Origin: GCA-2794515 sp033763335 | Lineage (GTDB): Bacteria > Chloroflexota > Anaerolineae > Aggregatilineales > Phototrophicaceae | Direction: 5' to 3' | DNA: 64,000 nucleotides | Assembly: GCA_033763335.1 (NCBI GenBank) | Contig: JANRKU010000086.1 | Span: 13,153 to 77,152 of the forward strand | In this document: one piece after another, positions 16,806 through 26,070 of the stretch | How the letters are laid out: each line of letters begins with the position of its first letter | Numbering within the stretch: position 1 is the first letter of the stretch | Notes under the pieces: generated by a model | Seen by the model: the letters and a program-made list of their open reading frames with translations, nothing else | Database searches by the model: none | Told to the model about the DNA's origin: nothing | Translations under genes and position numbers: made by a program

Positions 16806-17627
16806 TCACCGTTTGGCGAACAGGGCATGAATTTCGGTGTCGGCAAAAAATGGCTCTTGTTCGTGGATAATGGTTGTAAAGCCATGTGCTTCAAGTAGAT
16901 GAACAATTTTTTCTAGCCGGTTATCACGATTATGCACCTCGATAAATACCTGCTGAATTTTATTCCAATCGGCATCATTAATCCCATGCAATACATCTAA
17001 TTCGCTTTTTTCGGCATCAATTTTCAAAAAATCAATCCGCTCTAGGTGCTTATCATGGATGAATTGCGATAGGGTTTTGAGTTGGCATGTCACGAATTGT
17101 CGCCGATTGATAAATTGGGCAATAAGGTGAATAAATGGGGTTTGTAGGCGTTTGGGTAAGGCTTGAATCCACGACAATGGGGCAGGGAGTTGATGTAGGC
17201 TACGTTGGAGAAGGGTTTTGGTCAGATGTTGGTCTTGTTGTGTAGAATCGGGATAAGCAGTAGAGGCAAAGCTGGCATTAGGATAATAGGCAAACGTGAT
17301 GTCTTGGGCGCGGTCAGATAACCCCATCTGAAAGGCGTGGAGGTTATGGGGGGCGATACGCATAAAATTGGCTTGTAATAAATCAAAAATTTGCGGGATT
17401 GGCTCGAAAGCATACACTTGCACATCGCCCGCGCACATCTCATGCGCCCATAACGAAAAAATGCCGATATTTGCGCCCACATCCACCACAGTCGCACCTG
17501 CACTCAGGTTCAAGTCGTGTTTGATATAATTGCCGACCTCGCCATACATCAATAAGGCTTCTTCGCGCCGTATGCTATGCACAGTCATTCCATTGGGTAA
17601 TTGTGCTAATTGTGATTTCATCTGCAT
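16806..17627 (-). CDS. FkbM-family SAM-dependent methyltransferase
   Basis: A 273-residue class I methyltransferase of the FkbM type. The SAM-binding motif I is VVDVGANIGIFSLWA, followed by motif II YAFEPIPQIFDLLQANF. IDFLKIDAEKSELDVLHGI is the FkbM hallmark (K-I-D-x-E near motif IV). FkbM proteins usually O-methylate sugars or polyketide-like groups. An insertion of about 60 residues (HQLPAPLSWIQALPKRL...) in the middle is longer than usual. The gene starts five bases after the stop of the glycosyltransferase gene, so they form an operon; the methylated product may be the sugar head group of a glycolipid. The link to that product is inferred from context only. Confidence 0.87.
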   Translation of the reverse strand: MQMKSQLAQLPNGMTVHSIRREEALLMYGEVGNYIKHDLNLSAGATVVDVGANIGIFSLWAHEMCAGDVQVYAFEPIPQIFDLLQANFMRIAPHNLHAFQMGLSDRAQDITFAYYPNASFASTAYPDSTQQDQHLTKTLLQRSLHQLPAPLSWIQALPKRLQTPFIHLIAQFINRRQFVTCQLKTLSQFIHDKHLERIDFLKIDAEKSELDVLHGINDADWNKIQQVFIEVHNRDNRLEKIVHLLEAHGFTTIIHEQEPFFADTEIHALFAKR

Positions 17628-17632
17628 GTCCT

Positions 17633-18763
17633 TTATAAGGCATGTCCATGTGCCATGCGCCAGATAATATTGGAAATATCGAACACACCCTCATGCCATT
17701 CGCGTTGGATATGGTTTTGGATGTTTGGGGATGTTAACACGCGCTCAATGGCGTTGGGCAACTCATGAACATGGATAACCTCTCCCACCCCAGATTGCCT
17801 AATCCACGCCTCGTTGTCCCTTTGGACTAAGGCGAGTGATTTCGATTTGATGGCGAGGATAGCTTTGGCGGTGATAATGGACTCTGTGATAGTCATAGAC
17901 CCGGGTTTTCCGATAATGATATCGGCGAGATGATAATAATAGACGGGTGGCTCTGGCAGATAGCTCAAAACGACTTTGGGATAGTGTGTTTTGGTTGAGG
18001 TGATTTCTCGATACAATTTGGCGTGTCGTCCACATAAGAAAATGACATTAACAGGTTTGTGTGACTGTGCTAATTTCTTTGCACATCGTTTGACCATGAC
18101 CGAGCCTTGTCCACCAAATCCTACCAGAACAGTGGGGTAGTCGGGATTTAATCCCAACTGAGTTAAGACCTCACGTTTATTTATATCTGGTTTTTCATAA
18201 AATATGGGGTCAATGGGCATCCCTTTGATTGAGATAGCGCGATTTTCCTCAATGCCCACCTCAATACATTGTTGATGGAGTGTGGGAGTGGGGTTAATAT
18301 AATAGGCATCTATACGCGAGTCGAACCAATATCTGCTTTTGTTCTCCGCATAGTCCACAGGGATGATGATATAAGGGCAGGTAGGACACGCCACATGAAG
18401 CGCACGCTCTAATAACCAATTGGAGATAGGCAATACAGAGACGACCGCATCAGGTGGGTTAGTCTGCCAAAATTTGGCAACGGCGTTAATAGCAAATTGA
18501 GGGATATGGGATTGGATAAACTGAAATAGCCCTACTTGTTGGCGCAAAAACCATGCCTTTTCTCGTTTAACACCCCAATTAAATACATCCACGCCCATAC
18601 GAGCAATCATCTGCAACACTTTTTGCGATTCTAAAATATCTACCAAGTTCAAAACACGAACTTGAATCGTGGGATTTTGTATCTTTAAGGCTTTTTCGAT
18701 AGCAAAGGCGGCTGTGCGATGCCCCGATGTGGCATCAAAATAGATGATGTCTACCTGTTTCAT
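17633..18763 (-). CDS. MGDG-synthase-like glycolipid glycosyltransferase
   Basis: A 376-residue glycosyltransferase of the GT28/MGDG synthase type, which transfers galactose or glucose to diacylglycerol at the inner membrane face. The N-terminus IIYFDATSGHRTAAFAIEKAL matches the family's SGHxxAA acceptor-lipid signature. The C-terminal half has VGFGGQGS (nucleotide-sugar loop), NVIFLCGRHAKLY and IIGKPGSMTITESI, the donor-binding motif of GT-B enzymes. It has no membrane helix, as expected for a peripheral enzyme. It is the first gene of a pair with the FkbM methyltransferase. Glycolipids of this kind are common in phototrophs and in many Chloroflexota; donor and anomer cannot be read from the sequence. 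Confidence 0.87.
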   Translation of the reverse strand: MKQVDIIYFDATSGHRTAAFAIEKALKIQNPTIQVRVLNLVDILESQKVLQMIARMGVDVFNWGVKREKAWFLRQQVGLFQFIQSHIPQFAINAVAKFWQTNPPDAVVSVLPISNWLLERALHVACPTCPYIIIPVDYAENKSRYWFDSRIDAYYINPTPTLHQQCIEVGIEENRAISIKGMPIDPIFYEKPDINKREVLTQLGLNPDYPTVLVGFGGQGSVMVKRCAKKLAQSHKPVNVIFLCGRHAKLYREITSTKTHYPKVVLSYLPEPPVYYYHLADIIIGKPGSMTITESIITAKAILAIKSKSLALVQRDNEAWIRQSGVGEVIHVHELPNAIERVLTSPNIQNHIQREWHEGVFDISNIIWRMAHGHAL

Positions 18764-18958
18764 ACCTATAACCTTGTCATGTCATGATGATAAATTCTAG
18801 CAATTAAGATTGATATCTTATTATGGTGCAAATTAAGAAGCCGATGGGATAAAATAAAAAAACTTTAATACCGCGCCTTTTTTCTTTGGCATAAAAAGAC
18901 CAATTGTGCGATATAATCGGTGTATCGTGAAACAATTTTTCTGAAAGGGATATGATTT

Positions 18959-19753
18959 ATGCCATTTGTGACTGTGAATGACAAGCCAATTTATTATGAA
19001 AGCGTGGGAACAGGGGAGCCATTGGTGCTGATTCATGCCTTGCTGATGAATGGGCGCATGTGGTCTGACCAAGTAGCGGCATTTTCTGATAAATATCGGG
19101 TGATTACGGTAGATTTGTATGGGTATGGCAAGTCAAAACTCACGGATGTGCGGGTTCTTGATTATGTAGCCGATATCAAAGGGCTATTAGAGGCACTCGG
19201 TATCACAAAAACACATTTGGTCGGGATTTCGATGGGGTCTATGGAGGCACAACGTTTCGCACTGACCTATCCGAATATGGTTGAAAAATTGGTGCTGATT
19301 AGCACAGGCTCGGCTGGCTTCGATTATCCTGAGAGCGCCGAAGATTGGTGGGAAGAATTCATCACGGCAGTGAAGGCACATGATTTTATTCATGCCAAGA
19401 TGGTATTCGCCGCGGCATTCATCAATGGACATCATTACCCCGCCACAGAAGCCATGAAAGCCCGCGCTCATGCCCTGATGGACGAATACGATTTTAAGCA
19501 TTTTTTGGATGATACTTTATTGCGGAAAGAATATGATATTACCCTAGCTGGCTATAAAGCCTATACCACGCCGGTATTGATTCTGGCGGGGGATAATGAA
19601 CCACCCAATCAGATGGTGGTAGAGGCATCCCAATTTTTGGCGCAACAATTTCCCAATGCCAAATGTGTAGTGATTGCCAACGCGGGGCATTTTATCAATT
19701 GGCAACAACCAGAGGCATTTAATCGGGCTGTTCTGGATTTTCTGGCTGGCTAG
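18959..19753 (+). CDS. Alpha/beta hydrolase
   Basis: A 264-residue alpha/beta hydrolase with a complete triad pattern: oxyanion motif LIHALLMNGRMW, nucleophile elbow GISMGS (Ser about 95), acid in LILAGDNEPP and His in NAGHFINWQQPEAF. The family includes esterases, lactonases, haloperoxidase-like enzymes and 3-oxoadipate enol-lactonase; this sequence shows no decisive substrate feature. Shine-Dalgarno GAAAGGGA lies upstream of the ATG, and a TATAAT box at 18912-18917. Its 3' end overlaps the convergent GntR regulator gene by 35 bp, so the two transcripts are antisense at their ends. Compare the hydrolase at 4118-4927, where the nucleophile is lost. Confidence 0.88.
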   Translation: MPFVTVNDKPIYYESVGTGEPLVLIHALLMNGRMWSDQVAAFSDKYRVITVDLYGYGKSKLTDVRVLDYVADIKGLLEALGITKTHLVGISMGSMEAQRFALTYPNMVEKLVLISTGSAGFDYPESAEDWWEEFITAVKAHDFIHAKMVFAAAFINGHHYPATEAMKARAHALMDEYDFKHFLDDTLLRKEYDITLAGYKAYTTPVLILAGDNEPPNQMVVEASQFLAQQFPNAKCVVIANAGHFINWQQPEAFNRAVLDFLAG

Positions 19754-20450
19754 AGGTGTCTAAATCGGCAAATTCCCCGTGACCGATTAAATCCAACACG
19801 GGTAAAAATGGCTTGACATCATCGAGGATGAGCGCGACCATGACTTCTTGCGCCCCGCGTAAATCGCGCTCACTCATTGCACGGCAAATCGCCTCATAAT
19901 GGTTGAGCATATCGCGGTGATGAATGGCGTTGCGTGGGGCATAGTGCATCCGCATCACCTCCAATAACCATACCTGATTATAAATTTGGTTAAGTAGGGC
20001 AGTCGTTTGGGGTTTATTGGCGAGTGTCAATAAAAAGTGATGAATCTCAAAACGGGTGACTTGCATATCACGCGCATGTCCATATGTGGCTTGGTCACGG
20101 GCGATGGTGATAAGTCTGCGAATATGGGCAATTTCGGCGTGGGTGATAGTCGTCATCACCCACTGCAACACCAATTTTTCCAATGTTCCCCAAATGGTGA
20201 ATAATTCTTCTGCGCTCACACTGGTGAATTGGCGCACGGTGATGCCATAGCGTGGACGTTTGACCAGCCAACCTTCTGCGATGAGCAGATAGAGGGCATC
20301 ACGGGCAGTATTTTGGCTAATGGACATTTCTTTGGAGAGCGTGAGTTCTGCCAATTTATCCCCACAGCGATAGACCCCTCCGCGCAAATCGGTGCGGATG
20401 GTATCGGCGACAATTTCGGATAAAGTGGCAGATGATTCATTAAGGGGCAT
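19719..20450 (-). CDS. GntR-family (FCD subgroup) transcription regulator
   Basis: A 243-residue regulator with an N-terminal winged helix-turn-helix (LSEIVADTIRTDLRGGVYRCGDKL and ISQNTARDALYLLIAEGWL) and a C-terminal all-helical FCD-type effector domain (about 90-225). The sequence RFEIHHFLLTLANKPQTTALLNQIY is characteristic of FCD. In this subgroup an Asp/Asn and several His bind a metal that contacts a carboxylate ligand. The usual Arg of the recognition region (P-V-R-E-A-L) is T-A-R-D-A-L here. I chose the ATG at 20450, which overlaps the end of the kinase gene by 11 bp; this implies translational coupling. The 3' end runs 35 bp into the convergent hydrolase gene, a possible target. Confidence 0.86.
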   Translation of the reverse strand: MPLNESSATLSEIVADTIRTDLRGGVYRCGDKLAELTLSKEMSISQNTARDALYLLIAEGWLVKRPRYGITVRQFTSVSAEELFTIWGTLEKLVLQWVMTTITHAEIAHIRRLITIARDQATYGHARDMQVTRFEIHHFLLTLANKPQTTALLNQIYNQVWLLEVMRMHYAPRNAIHHRDMLNHYEAICRAMSERDLRGAQEVMVALILDDVKPFLPVLDLIGHGEFADLDTSSQPENPEQPD

Positions 20451-22659
20451 TTTGCCGTACCCACGAGGGATAAAATCCACTGATGGCGGCAATGCGTTGC
20501 ACATCAGTACCGTCGCTATTCATCACATAAATGAATGATTCGTTTTGAATTTCGCCCGTAAATGCCACATAGCGTCCATCTGGGCTATAACTCGCGCCCC
20601 AATCATAGCCAACCCCATCATAGAGTAGGGTAGGGAAGCCGATGCCATCCACAGGGATGGTATAAATTGCGCCGTTGCCACGCCCAATGCTGGAATAGAT
20701 GATGGTGCTATCATCGGGGCTAAAGGATGGGAACGAATCGCTCACATCGTTTGCGGTTAAATACCGTACTTCTCGCGTGCTAATGGTGAGGATGGCAATT
20801 TCCCATAGGGCAGAATCGAGTACCGAGCCTGTGGTAAACACGATATATTGCCCATCATGGCTATAACGGGCATGGCTATTGCGATTATCATCGCTATAGA
20901 GCAATTCTGGCTCGCCCCCTGCGAATGGGATGCGATATAAATCGTGTGCGCCGTTGTTGCGTGTGTCGGATGAATAGGCAACCCATTCCCCATCTGGCGA
21001 CCATGTGGCGAGTCTATCGCTAACGGTGTTATCGGTCAGTTGGCGCACTTCATTGGTGGCAATGGTGAGGATATAAATTTCAAAATCACCGTCTCTATCC
21101 GATTGGAATGCGACATATTGCCCATTCGGTGAGGCGACAGGGTAAGAGTTGCGGGCGCTGTCTATGGTGAGGCGCAATTCCATGTTGGTATCAAAACGGT
21201 ATAGATACAGGTCATATAAATTATCGCGCAGGGCAAAATAAATGAGCTGGCTATCCGCTAATGAAAATGCGGATAGGGTAGGGGATGGTGGGGTTGTTTC
21301 ACGTTGCCCAATGGGTGCAAAAGTGGCTGTGATGAACACCGATGGGGTATTGGCATTATCGAGTGGGGTAGGGGTAGCATCCCCCAAAATGGCATCACGC
21401 GCCGCTTGACTGGTGGCATCTAATGTGCCGATGATGGTCGTCGGCGCAGATACCTCACTGGTGGTTTCTGGGGTTTGGGTGGCGATAATAGGCACATCTG
21501 GATTGAGCAAATCATTCAACACCATAAACCCGACCACCGCGATGATAGATAATAACCCACACCCGATGACACCTCCTACCAATAGGCTGATGAGCAGATT
21601 GGGGCGCGGTTTGCGCTTGCGGATTTTTTTGCTAATTGGGGTTTGGCGCACAGGCATATTACTGCCAGATGACCCTGTTTGTGGCGGTGCATAAATGATA
21701 GGGGCGTTGGATGGCGGGCTAAAAATGACGCTAATAGGGGTATTTTCTTCGAGCAATAACGCGCCAGACGGGGCTGTTTCTTGCGAAACCAATAAATTCC
21801 CACCGCGTTGGGTATCATCTTGTACCAAATGGGGTTGCTCAACGGCTTTTTCTACTGCCGCGAGTAATTCTTGCGCGGTCTGATAGCGTTCTTCGCGCCG
21901 TTTTCGCAATCCTTTGAGGATGACTGCTTCCAGCGATGGGCTAATATTTTTATGAATGGTGCGCGGATTGGGTGGCGGTGTGGTCACTTGCATGACGGCG
22001 ATGCTATAGGGGGTATCATTTTCAAAGGGACGGCGACCGGTTGCCATCTCAAATAACATGACTGCCAGCGAATAAACATCACTACGACCGTCCAAAATTT
22101 GCCCTTGTGCTTGTTCTGGACTCATATAACTGGGTGTTCCCACAACCCCTTTGGTCGTGATTTTATCCCCAGATTCATTTAATACGCGAGCGATGCCAAA
22201 ATCGGTAATATATGCCCCACCCGCTTCATCCAGCAAAATATTACTCGGTTTGAGGTCACGATGAAGCACCTGCTTGCTATGGGCATAATCGAGCGCAGGG
22301 GCAATCTGCTTGAGGATATTCACAATATCGCGCTCATCCATCGCCCCATTTCGGAGCAATTCGTCTACAGAGCCACCTGTCATATAACGCATAGCGACGA
22401 AGGGTTGCCCATCGTGTTCGCCATAATCATGCACAGGGACGATATTGCGATGCTCCAATTGCGCGATGATACTCACCTCGCGTTGGAAGCGTTCTAAATA
22501 GGTATTATCACGCATGAGATGACGGGGCAAAATTTTGAGCGCCACCATGCGATTCATCGAATGTTGACGGGCGCGATACACACTCGACATCCCACCCTGC
22601 CCGATGATTTCTAAAATTTCGTAACCGCCAACCGTCTTGCCAATAAATTCGTCAGACAT
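20440..22659 (-). CDS. Ser/Thr protein kinase with extracellular PD40 beta-propeller
   Basis: A 739-residue transmembrane kinase. The kinase domain (about 10-270) is complete: GQGGMSSVYRA loop, VALKIL Lys, HRDLKPSNILLD, DFGIAR and SPEQAQG. A juxtamembrane linker follows, then one membrane helix at about 353-380. A Thr/Pro-rich stretch leads to an extracellular TolB/PD40 beta-propeller built from repeats such as YPVASPNGQYVAFQSDRDGDFEIY and SPDGEWVAYSSD (shown here in part). The propeller probably binds ligand or cell wall. An alternative ATG at 22680 has no ribosome-binding site, so 22659 is preferred. The stop overlaps the GntR start by 11 bp; kinase and regulator are likely made together. 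Confidence 0.9.
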   Translation of the reverse strand: MSDEFIGKTVGGYEILEIIGQGGMSSVYRARQHSMNRMVALKILPRHLMRDNTYLERFQREVSIIAQLEHRNIVPVHDYGEHDGQPFVAMRYMTGGSVDELLRNGAMDERDIVNILKQIAPALDYAHSKQVLHRDLKPSNILLDEAGGAYITDFGIARVLNESGDKITTKGVVGTPSYMSPEQAQGQILDGRSDVYSLAVMLFEMATGRRPFENDTPYSIAVMQVTTPPPNPRTIHKNISPSLEAVILKGLRKRREERYQTAQELLAAVEKAVEQPHLVQDDTQRGGNLLVSQETAPSGALLLEENTPISVIFSPPSNAPIIYAPPQTGSSGSNMPVRQTPISKKIRKRKPRPNLLISLLVGGVIGCGLLSIIAVVGFMVLNDLLNPDVPIIATQTPETTSEVSAPTTIIGTLDATSQAARDAILGDATPTPLDNANTPSVFITATFAPIGQRETTPPSPTLSAFSLADSQLIYFALRDNLYDLYLYRFDTNMELRLTIDSARNSYPVASPNGQYVAFQSDRDGDFEIYILTIATNEVRQLTDNTVSDRLATWSPDGEWVAYSSDTRNNGAHDLYRIPFAGGEPELLYSDDNRNSHARYSHDGQYIVFTTGSVLDSALWEIAILTISTREVRYLTANDVSDSFPSFSPDDSTIIYSSIGRGNGAIYTIPVDGIGFPTLLYDGVGYDWGASYSPDGRYVAFTGEIQNESFIYVMNSDGTDVQRIAAISGFYPSWVRQNAP

Positions 22660-22751
22660 AGAGCCTTGCCAATGTGTCATAAATACAGAGAGAATTATAT
22701 GATAATAACGGCGCTTCTGCTAACTGAATTGGTTTTTATAAGGATTTTGAT

Positions 22752-23711
22752 ATGACCACACACACACTATATCCCCTTTTGCTGAATTCTCATTTGCTCA
22801 TTAAGGTCTGGGGAGGGCGAAAATTGCAATCTGTTTTGAATAAAACCCTGCCCACCAACGACCCCTATGGCGAAGCATGGGAACTCCATGACCACTGTAA
22901 AATTGCCAATGGATTATATGCAGGGCAATCATTGGGCGAGCTATTACACCAATTCCCACAAGAATTGATTGGCAAGCCATACGATGTATCGCAGGGATTC
23001 CCGTTATTGGTCAAATTTATTCACGCTGAAGATTGGCTTTCTGTGCAAGTACACCCCAATGATGAGCAAGCGGCAGAATTGGAAGGTGAGCCACGCGGAA
23101 AAACCGAAGCGTGGATTATTTTACATGCCGAACCAGACGCAAAATTGGTCATGGGGGTGACACCGAATACAACCCGCGAACAGATGGCAGAAGCCATTGC
23201 CAGCAATACATTAGAGTCGTTGTTGGTCTATACGTCAGTAACGGCGGGGGATGTGTTATTTATGCACGCCAACACTGTCCATGCCATTGGACCCGGAATC
23301 GTTTTATATGAGGTGCAACAATCATCCGATACGACCTATCGGCTTTATGATTGGGGGCGGATGGATTTGGATGGCACACCACGCCCGTTACACATCGAAA
23401 AAGGGGTGAAGGTATCGAATTTGGTCAGTTTGCCTCATATCACCCATACCCCGTTGGATGGTGGGGTTGCGCCGATGATAGAAAGCAGTTTTTTTAGCAC
23501 CCTGTTTTATCCCGTGACCGATTCTGCCCCCATCCACTTGGATACACAGGGAAAAACATTTCATGGTATCACCAATATTGCAGGGGGGGTGACCATTCAT
23601 GCAAATGGCGAATCCTATCCATTGGGCTTGGGTGCAACGGCGCTCATTCCTGCCGTAATAGGGGCGTATATGGTGACGGGTGAGGGCAAATTGTTGGTGT
23701 CATGGTGCTGA
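22752..23711 (+). CDS. manA: Mannose-6-phosphate isomerase, class I
   Basis: A 319-residue cupin enzyme interconverting mannose 6-phosphate and fructose 6-phosphate (EC 5.3.1.8). The zinc-site pattern is complete: VQVHPND supplies Gln and His, GKTEAWIIL supplies Glu, and MHANTVHAIGPG supplies the last His. WGGRKL near the N-terminus and LYEVQQSSDTTYRLYDWGR in the second half are further family marks. The length fits the short bacterial class I enzymes. It links central carbon to GDP-mannose and glycan synthesis. It is transcribed divergently from the propeller kinase and has its own start signals; a palindrome follows its stop. Confidence 0.93.
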   Translation: MTTHTLYPLLLNSHLLIKVWGGRKLQSVLNKTLPTNDPYGEAWELHDHCKIANGLYAGQSLGELLHQFPQELIGKPYDVSQGFPLLVKFIHAEDWLSVQVHPNDEQAAELEGEPRGKTEAWIILHAEPDAKLVMGVTPNTTREQMAEAIASNTLESLLVYTSVTAGDVLFMHANTVHAIGPGIVLYEVQQSSDTTYRLYDWGRMDLDGTPRPLHIEKGVKVSNLVSLPHITHTPLDGGVAPMIESSFFSTLFYPVTDSAPIHLDTQGKTFHGITNIAGGVTIHANGESYPLGLGATALIPAVIGAYMVTGEGKLLVSWC

Positions 23712-23726
23712 TTCACTTATGGTGTC

Positions 23727-23750
23727 ATGGGCGCATATAGTTGCGCCCAT
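23727..23750. repeat. REP-like hairpin, GGGCGCA family variant
   Basis: ATGGGCGCA / TGCGCCCAT arms around a 6-nt centre, followed by ATACCCTAC (GTAG on the other strand). It resembles the GGGCGCAAC palindromes at 12812, 55967 and 60455. Confidence 0.6.
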
Positions 23751-23806
23751 ATACCCTACATGATGATATAATTTTGAGTATCAAAGAGTTTAAAGGACAC
23801 ATTGCC

Positions 23807-24079
23807 ATGACAGTGAAGGATATTATTCAACAAGTCGAGCAACTTTCTCCAGCAGAACGTCAAGAACTGTTTTTGTATATGATGAAGGCTTCACAAGATG
23901 CTGATTATCTTCCTATTTCAGAATATGAGGATGGGGATGATGATGAAATGACAAAAGAAGAAGTTTTGAATAGTTTACATCAAGCGATGAAAGAGGCTCT
24001 GGCAGGTAATTTGCGCCCTGCTCATGAAGCGTTAGAAGAAATTGAACGGGAATTGAGGGACGATGCCAACAAAGGTTAG
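23807..24079 (+). CDS. Antitoxin-like partner of a RelE/ParE-type toxin
   Basis: A 90-residue acidic protein. The N-terminus VKDIIQQVEQLSPAERQELFLYM is an amphipathic helical segment seen in many antitoxins of RelE/ParE-type pairs. The middle (EYEDGDDDEMTKEEV) is strongly acidic and the rest helical. No ribbon-helix-helix or HTH is evident, so DNA binding is not clear from sequence. The ATG at 23807 has AAAGGAC upstream. The toxin gene starts 17 bases before this stop, the overlap usual in toxin-antitoxin operons. The assignment rests mainly on that arrangement and the toxin's identity. Confidence 0.75.
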   Translation: MTVKDIIQQVEQLSPAERQELFLYMMKASQDADYLPISEYEDGDDDEMTKEEVLNSLHQAMKEALAGNLRPAHEALEEIERELRDDANKG

Positions 24080-24425
24080 CACCCCGCCCGAATTTCTCAA
24101 GCAAGTTAAACGGTTAGCACGAAAATATCCCACCATTCCCAAAGCGATACATGAACTCATTTTTGAACTAGAGGCAGATAATCGACCCGGAGACCAAGTG
24201 CCAAATGTTGGGTATGAGGTCTATAAGGTTAGGCTAAAAAATCCAGATTCTCAACGAGGGAAAAGCAGTGGTTTTCGACTCATTTATTACCTACAAATGA
24301 TGGATGCTATTGTTTTATTGATTATTTACTCAAAAACTGAGAGGAATGATATCTCACCAAGCGAGATTCGAGAGTTAATTGAGAACCTTGCTTCTTTGGA
24401 TAATTCTAACGACAATCAGGAATAA
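24063..24425 (+). CDS. RelE/ParE-family toxin
   Basis: A 120-residue protein of the RelE/ParE fold. The N-terminus PPEFLKQVKRLARKYPTI is the usual amphipathic helix. The core strands read GYEVYKVRLKNPDSQRGKSSGFRLIYYL (in two parts) and IVLLIIYSKTERNDIS. The R-L-I-Y-Y and Y-S-K-x-E motifs match the HigB/RelE group, which cleaves mRNA on the ribosome or, in ParE, poisons gyrase. GAGGG lies three bases before the ATG. It overlaps the antitoxin gene by 17 bp and is followed by an AT-rich gap. Which of the two modes of action applies is unknown. Confidence 0.85.
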   Translation: MPTKVSTPPEFLKQVKRLARKYPTIPKAIHELIFELEADNRPGDQVPNVGYEVYKVRLKNPDSQRGKSSGFRLIYYLQMMDAIVLLIIYSKTERNDISPSEIRELIENLASLDNSNDNQE

Positions 24426-24534
24426 TGGTGATTTTCTTAACCTAAAAATTCATATACACCTTGTTTCATAAAATACACTTTACGGATATAATCACTGTCT
24501 GAAATCGTTAAGTTTTTAACAAAGGCTTAATCAC

Positions 24535-26070
24535 ATGAGCAGTGATGCAAAAATAGTCTTAGAAGTGCGTGGTCTCACCAAGCAATTTCCGGGTGTATTG
24601 GCAAACGACCACATCAACTTAAAATTAAAGTATGGGCAAGTGCTTGGCTTGCTAGGCGAAAATGGCGCAGGCAAATCTACCCTGATGAACCTCATTTACG
24701 GGTTATATACCCCCGATGAAGGTGAAATCTTGGTCAATGGGGAGGTGGTACACATCCACAATCCCAATGATGCGATTCATCTGGGAATTGGCATGGTGCA
24801 TCAGCATTTTCAACTCGTCCCCGTCCTGTCTGTCACCGAAAATATTATGCTTGGCACAGAATCGGTACGCGGACCGTTCCTCAATAAGCGGGTTGCAAAA
24901 AAACGTATTTTAGAAATTTCTGAGCAATATGGCTTGTCTGTAGACCCCGATGCGCTGGTACAAGATTTATCTGTGGGGATTCAACAACGGGTCGAAATCA
25001 TCAAGGCGCTGTATCGGGAATGTAAAATCCTCATTTTAGATGAACCCACTGCCGTCCTCACCCCACAAGAGACAGAGGGCTTATTTGAGGTGATGAAAAC
25101 CCTCACAGAACGCGGTGTGAGCATCATTTTCATCTCGCATAAGCTCAAAGAGGTGTTGCGGATTTGTGATGACCTAACCGTGTTGCGCTTGGGGCGGGTG
25201 GTCGGTGTTGCAGACCCACGCACCACCACCCAAGAAATGCTCGCGTCCACGATGGTGGGGCGGGAGGTGTTGTTGCAAGTGGAAAAAGACCAAGCCAATA
25301 TGGGGGATGTTATCCTCAATATTCAAGACCTCACTGTGTTGGATGATAGAGGCTTACAAGCCGTTAAAGCCTTATCTCTCCAAGTGCATGAAGGCGAAAT
25401 TTTGGGGATTGCTGGTGTTCAGGGCAATGGTCAAACCGAATTGATAGAAGCCATCACAGGCTTACGCGCCATTGTGAGTGGGCATATTCATTTGGTAGAT
25501 ACCGAAATCACCCACATGACCCCGCGCAAAGTGACCGAAACAGGCATTTCTCATGTGCCAGAAGACCGCCAAAAATATGGCATGGTCAAAGCATTTTCGA
25601 TTCGGGATAACATGCGAATCCAAACCTACTATGCCAAACCGTTCTCTAGGGGCATTGTGGCGGATGATGAAGCCATAGACGAAAAAGCGCAAACATGGAT
25701 TGATGCCTATGATGTGCGTACCCCCAATATTTATGTCAATATTGGCTCATTATCGGGGGGGAATCAGCAGAAGGCAGTGGTGGCACGCGAATTTTCACGT
25801 CCATCAAAATTATTGATTGCCGCCCAACCAACACGAGGGATTGATGTGGGGTCTATCGAATTTATCCATAATCAATTGGTCAAAATGCGCGATTCAGGCG
25901 TGGCTGTATTGCTCGTCAGCACAGAACTGGATGAAATTATGGGCTTATCGGACAGAATCGCGGTCATGTATGCGGGTAAGGTCATAGACATCATCCCCGG
26001 TGAAGGTGCAGACCGCGAAAAAATCGGCTTACTCATGGCTGGAATCAAAGAAGAGGCGCAACATGGCTGA
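24535..26070 (+). CDS. Nucleoside/simple-sugar-type ABC transporter ATPase (two domains)
   Basis: A 511-residue tandem ATPase of the CUT2/BMP class (RbsA/NupA-like). The first domain is complete: Walker A GENGAGKST, signature LSVGIQQRVEI and Walker B ILILDEPTAVL. The second has the degenerate P-loop usual for this class (GVQGNGQTEL), signature LSGGNQQKAVVARE and the altered Walker B LLIAAQPTRGID. ATP is therefore expected to be hydrolysed mainly at one site. The stop overlaps the next permease start by eight bases. A TATAAT box lies at 24487-24492, but no good -35 box is seen. No substrate-binding lipoprotein of the BMP family is encoded anywhere in the window, so it must be supplied from elsewhere. 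Confidence 0.93.
   Translation: MSSDAKIVLEVRGLTKQFPGVLANDHINLKLKYGQVLGLLGENGAGKSTLMNLIYGLYTPDEGEILVNGEVVHIHNPNDAIHLGIGMVHQHFQLVPVLSVTENIMLGTESVRGPFLNKRVAKKRILEISEQYGLSVDPDALVQDLSVGIQQRVEIIKALYRECKILILDEPTAVLTPQETEGLFEVMKTLTERGVSIIFISHKLKEVLRICDDLTVLRLGRVVGVADPRTTTQEMLASTMVGREVLLQVEKDQANMGDVILNIQDLTVLDDRGLQAVKALSLQVHEGEILGIAGVQGNGQTELIEAITGLRAIVSGHIHLVDTEITHMTPRKVTETGISHVPEDRQKYGMVKAFSIRDNMRIQTYYAKPFSRGIVADDEAIDEKAQTWIDAYDVRTPNIYVNIGSLSGGNQQKAVVAREFSRPSKLLIAAQPTRGIDVGSIEFIHNQLVKMRDSGVAVLLVSTELDEIMGLSDRIAVMYAGKVIDIIPGEGADREKIGLLMAGIKEEAQHG

Noticed and set aside
24426..24534. Possible riboswitch before the ABC operon
   Set aside because: The 109-bp AT-rich leader has a TATAAT but no stable hairpins or conserved riboswitch core that I can see.
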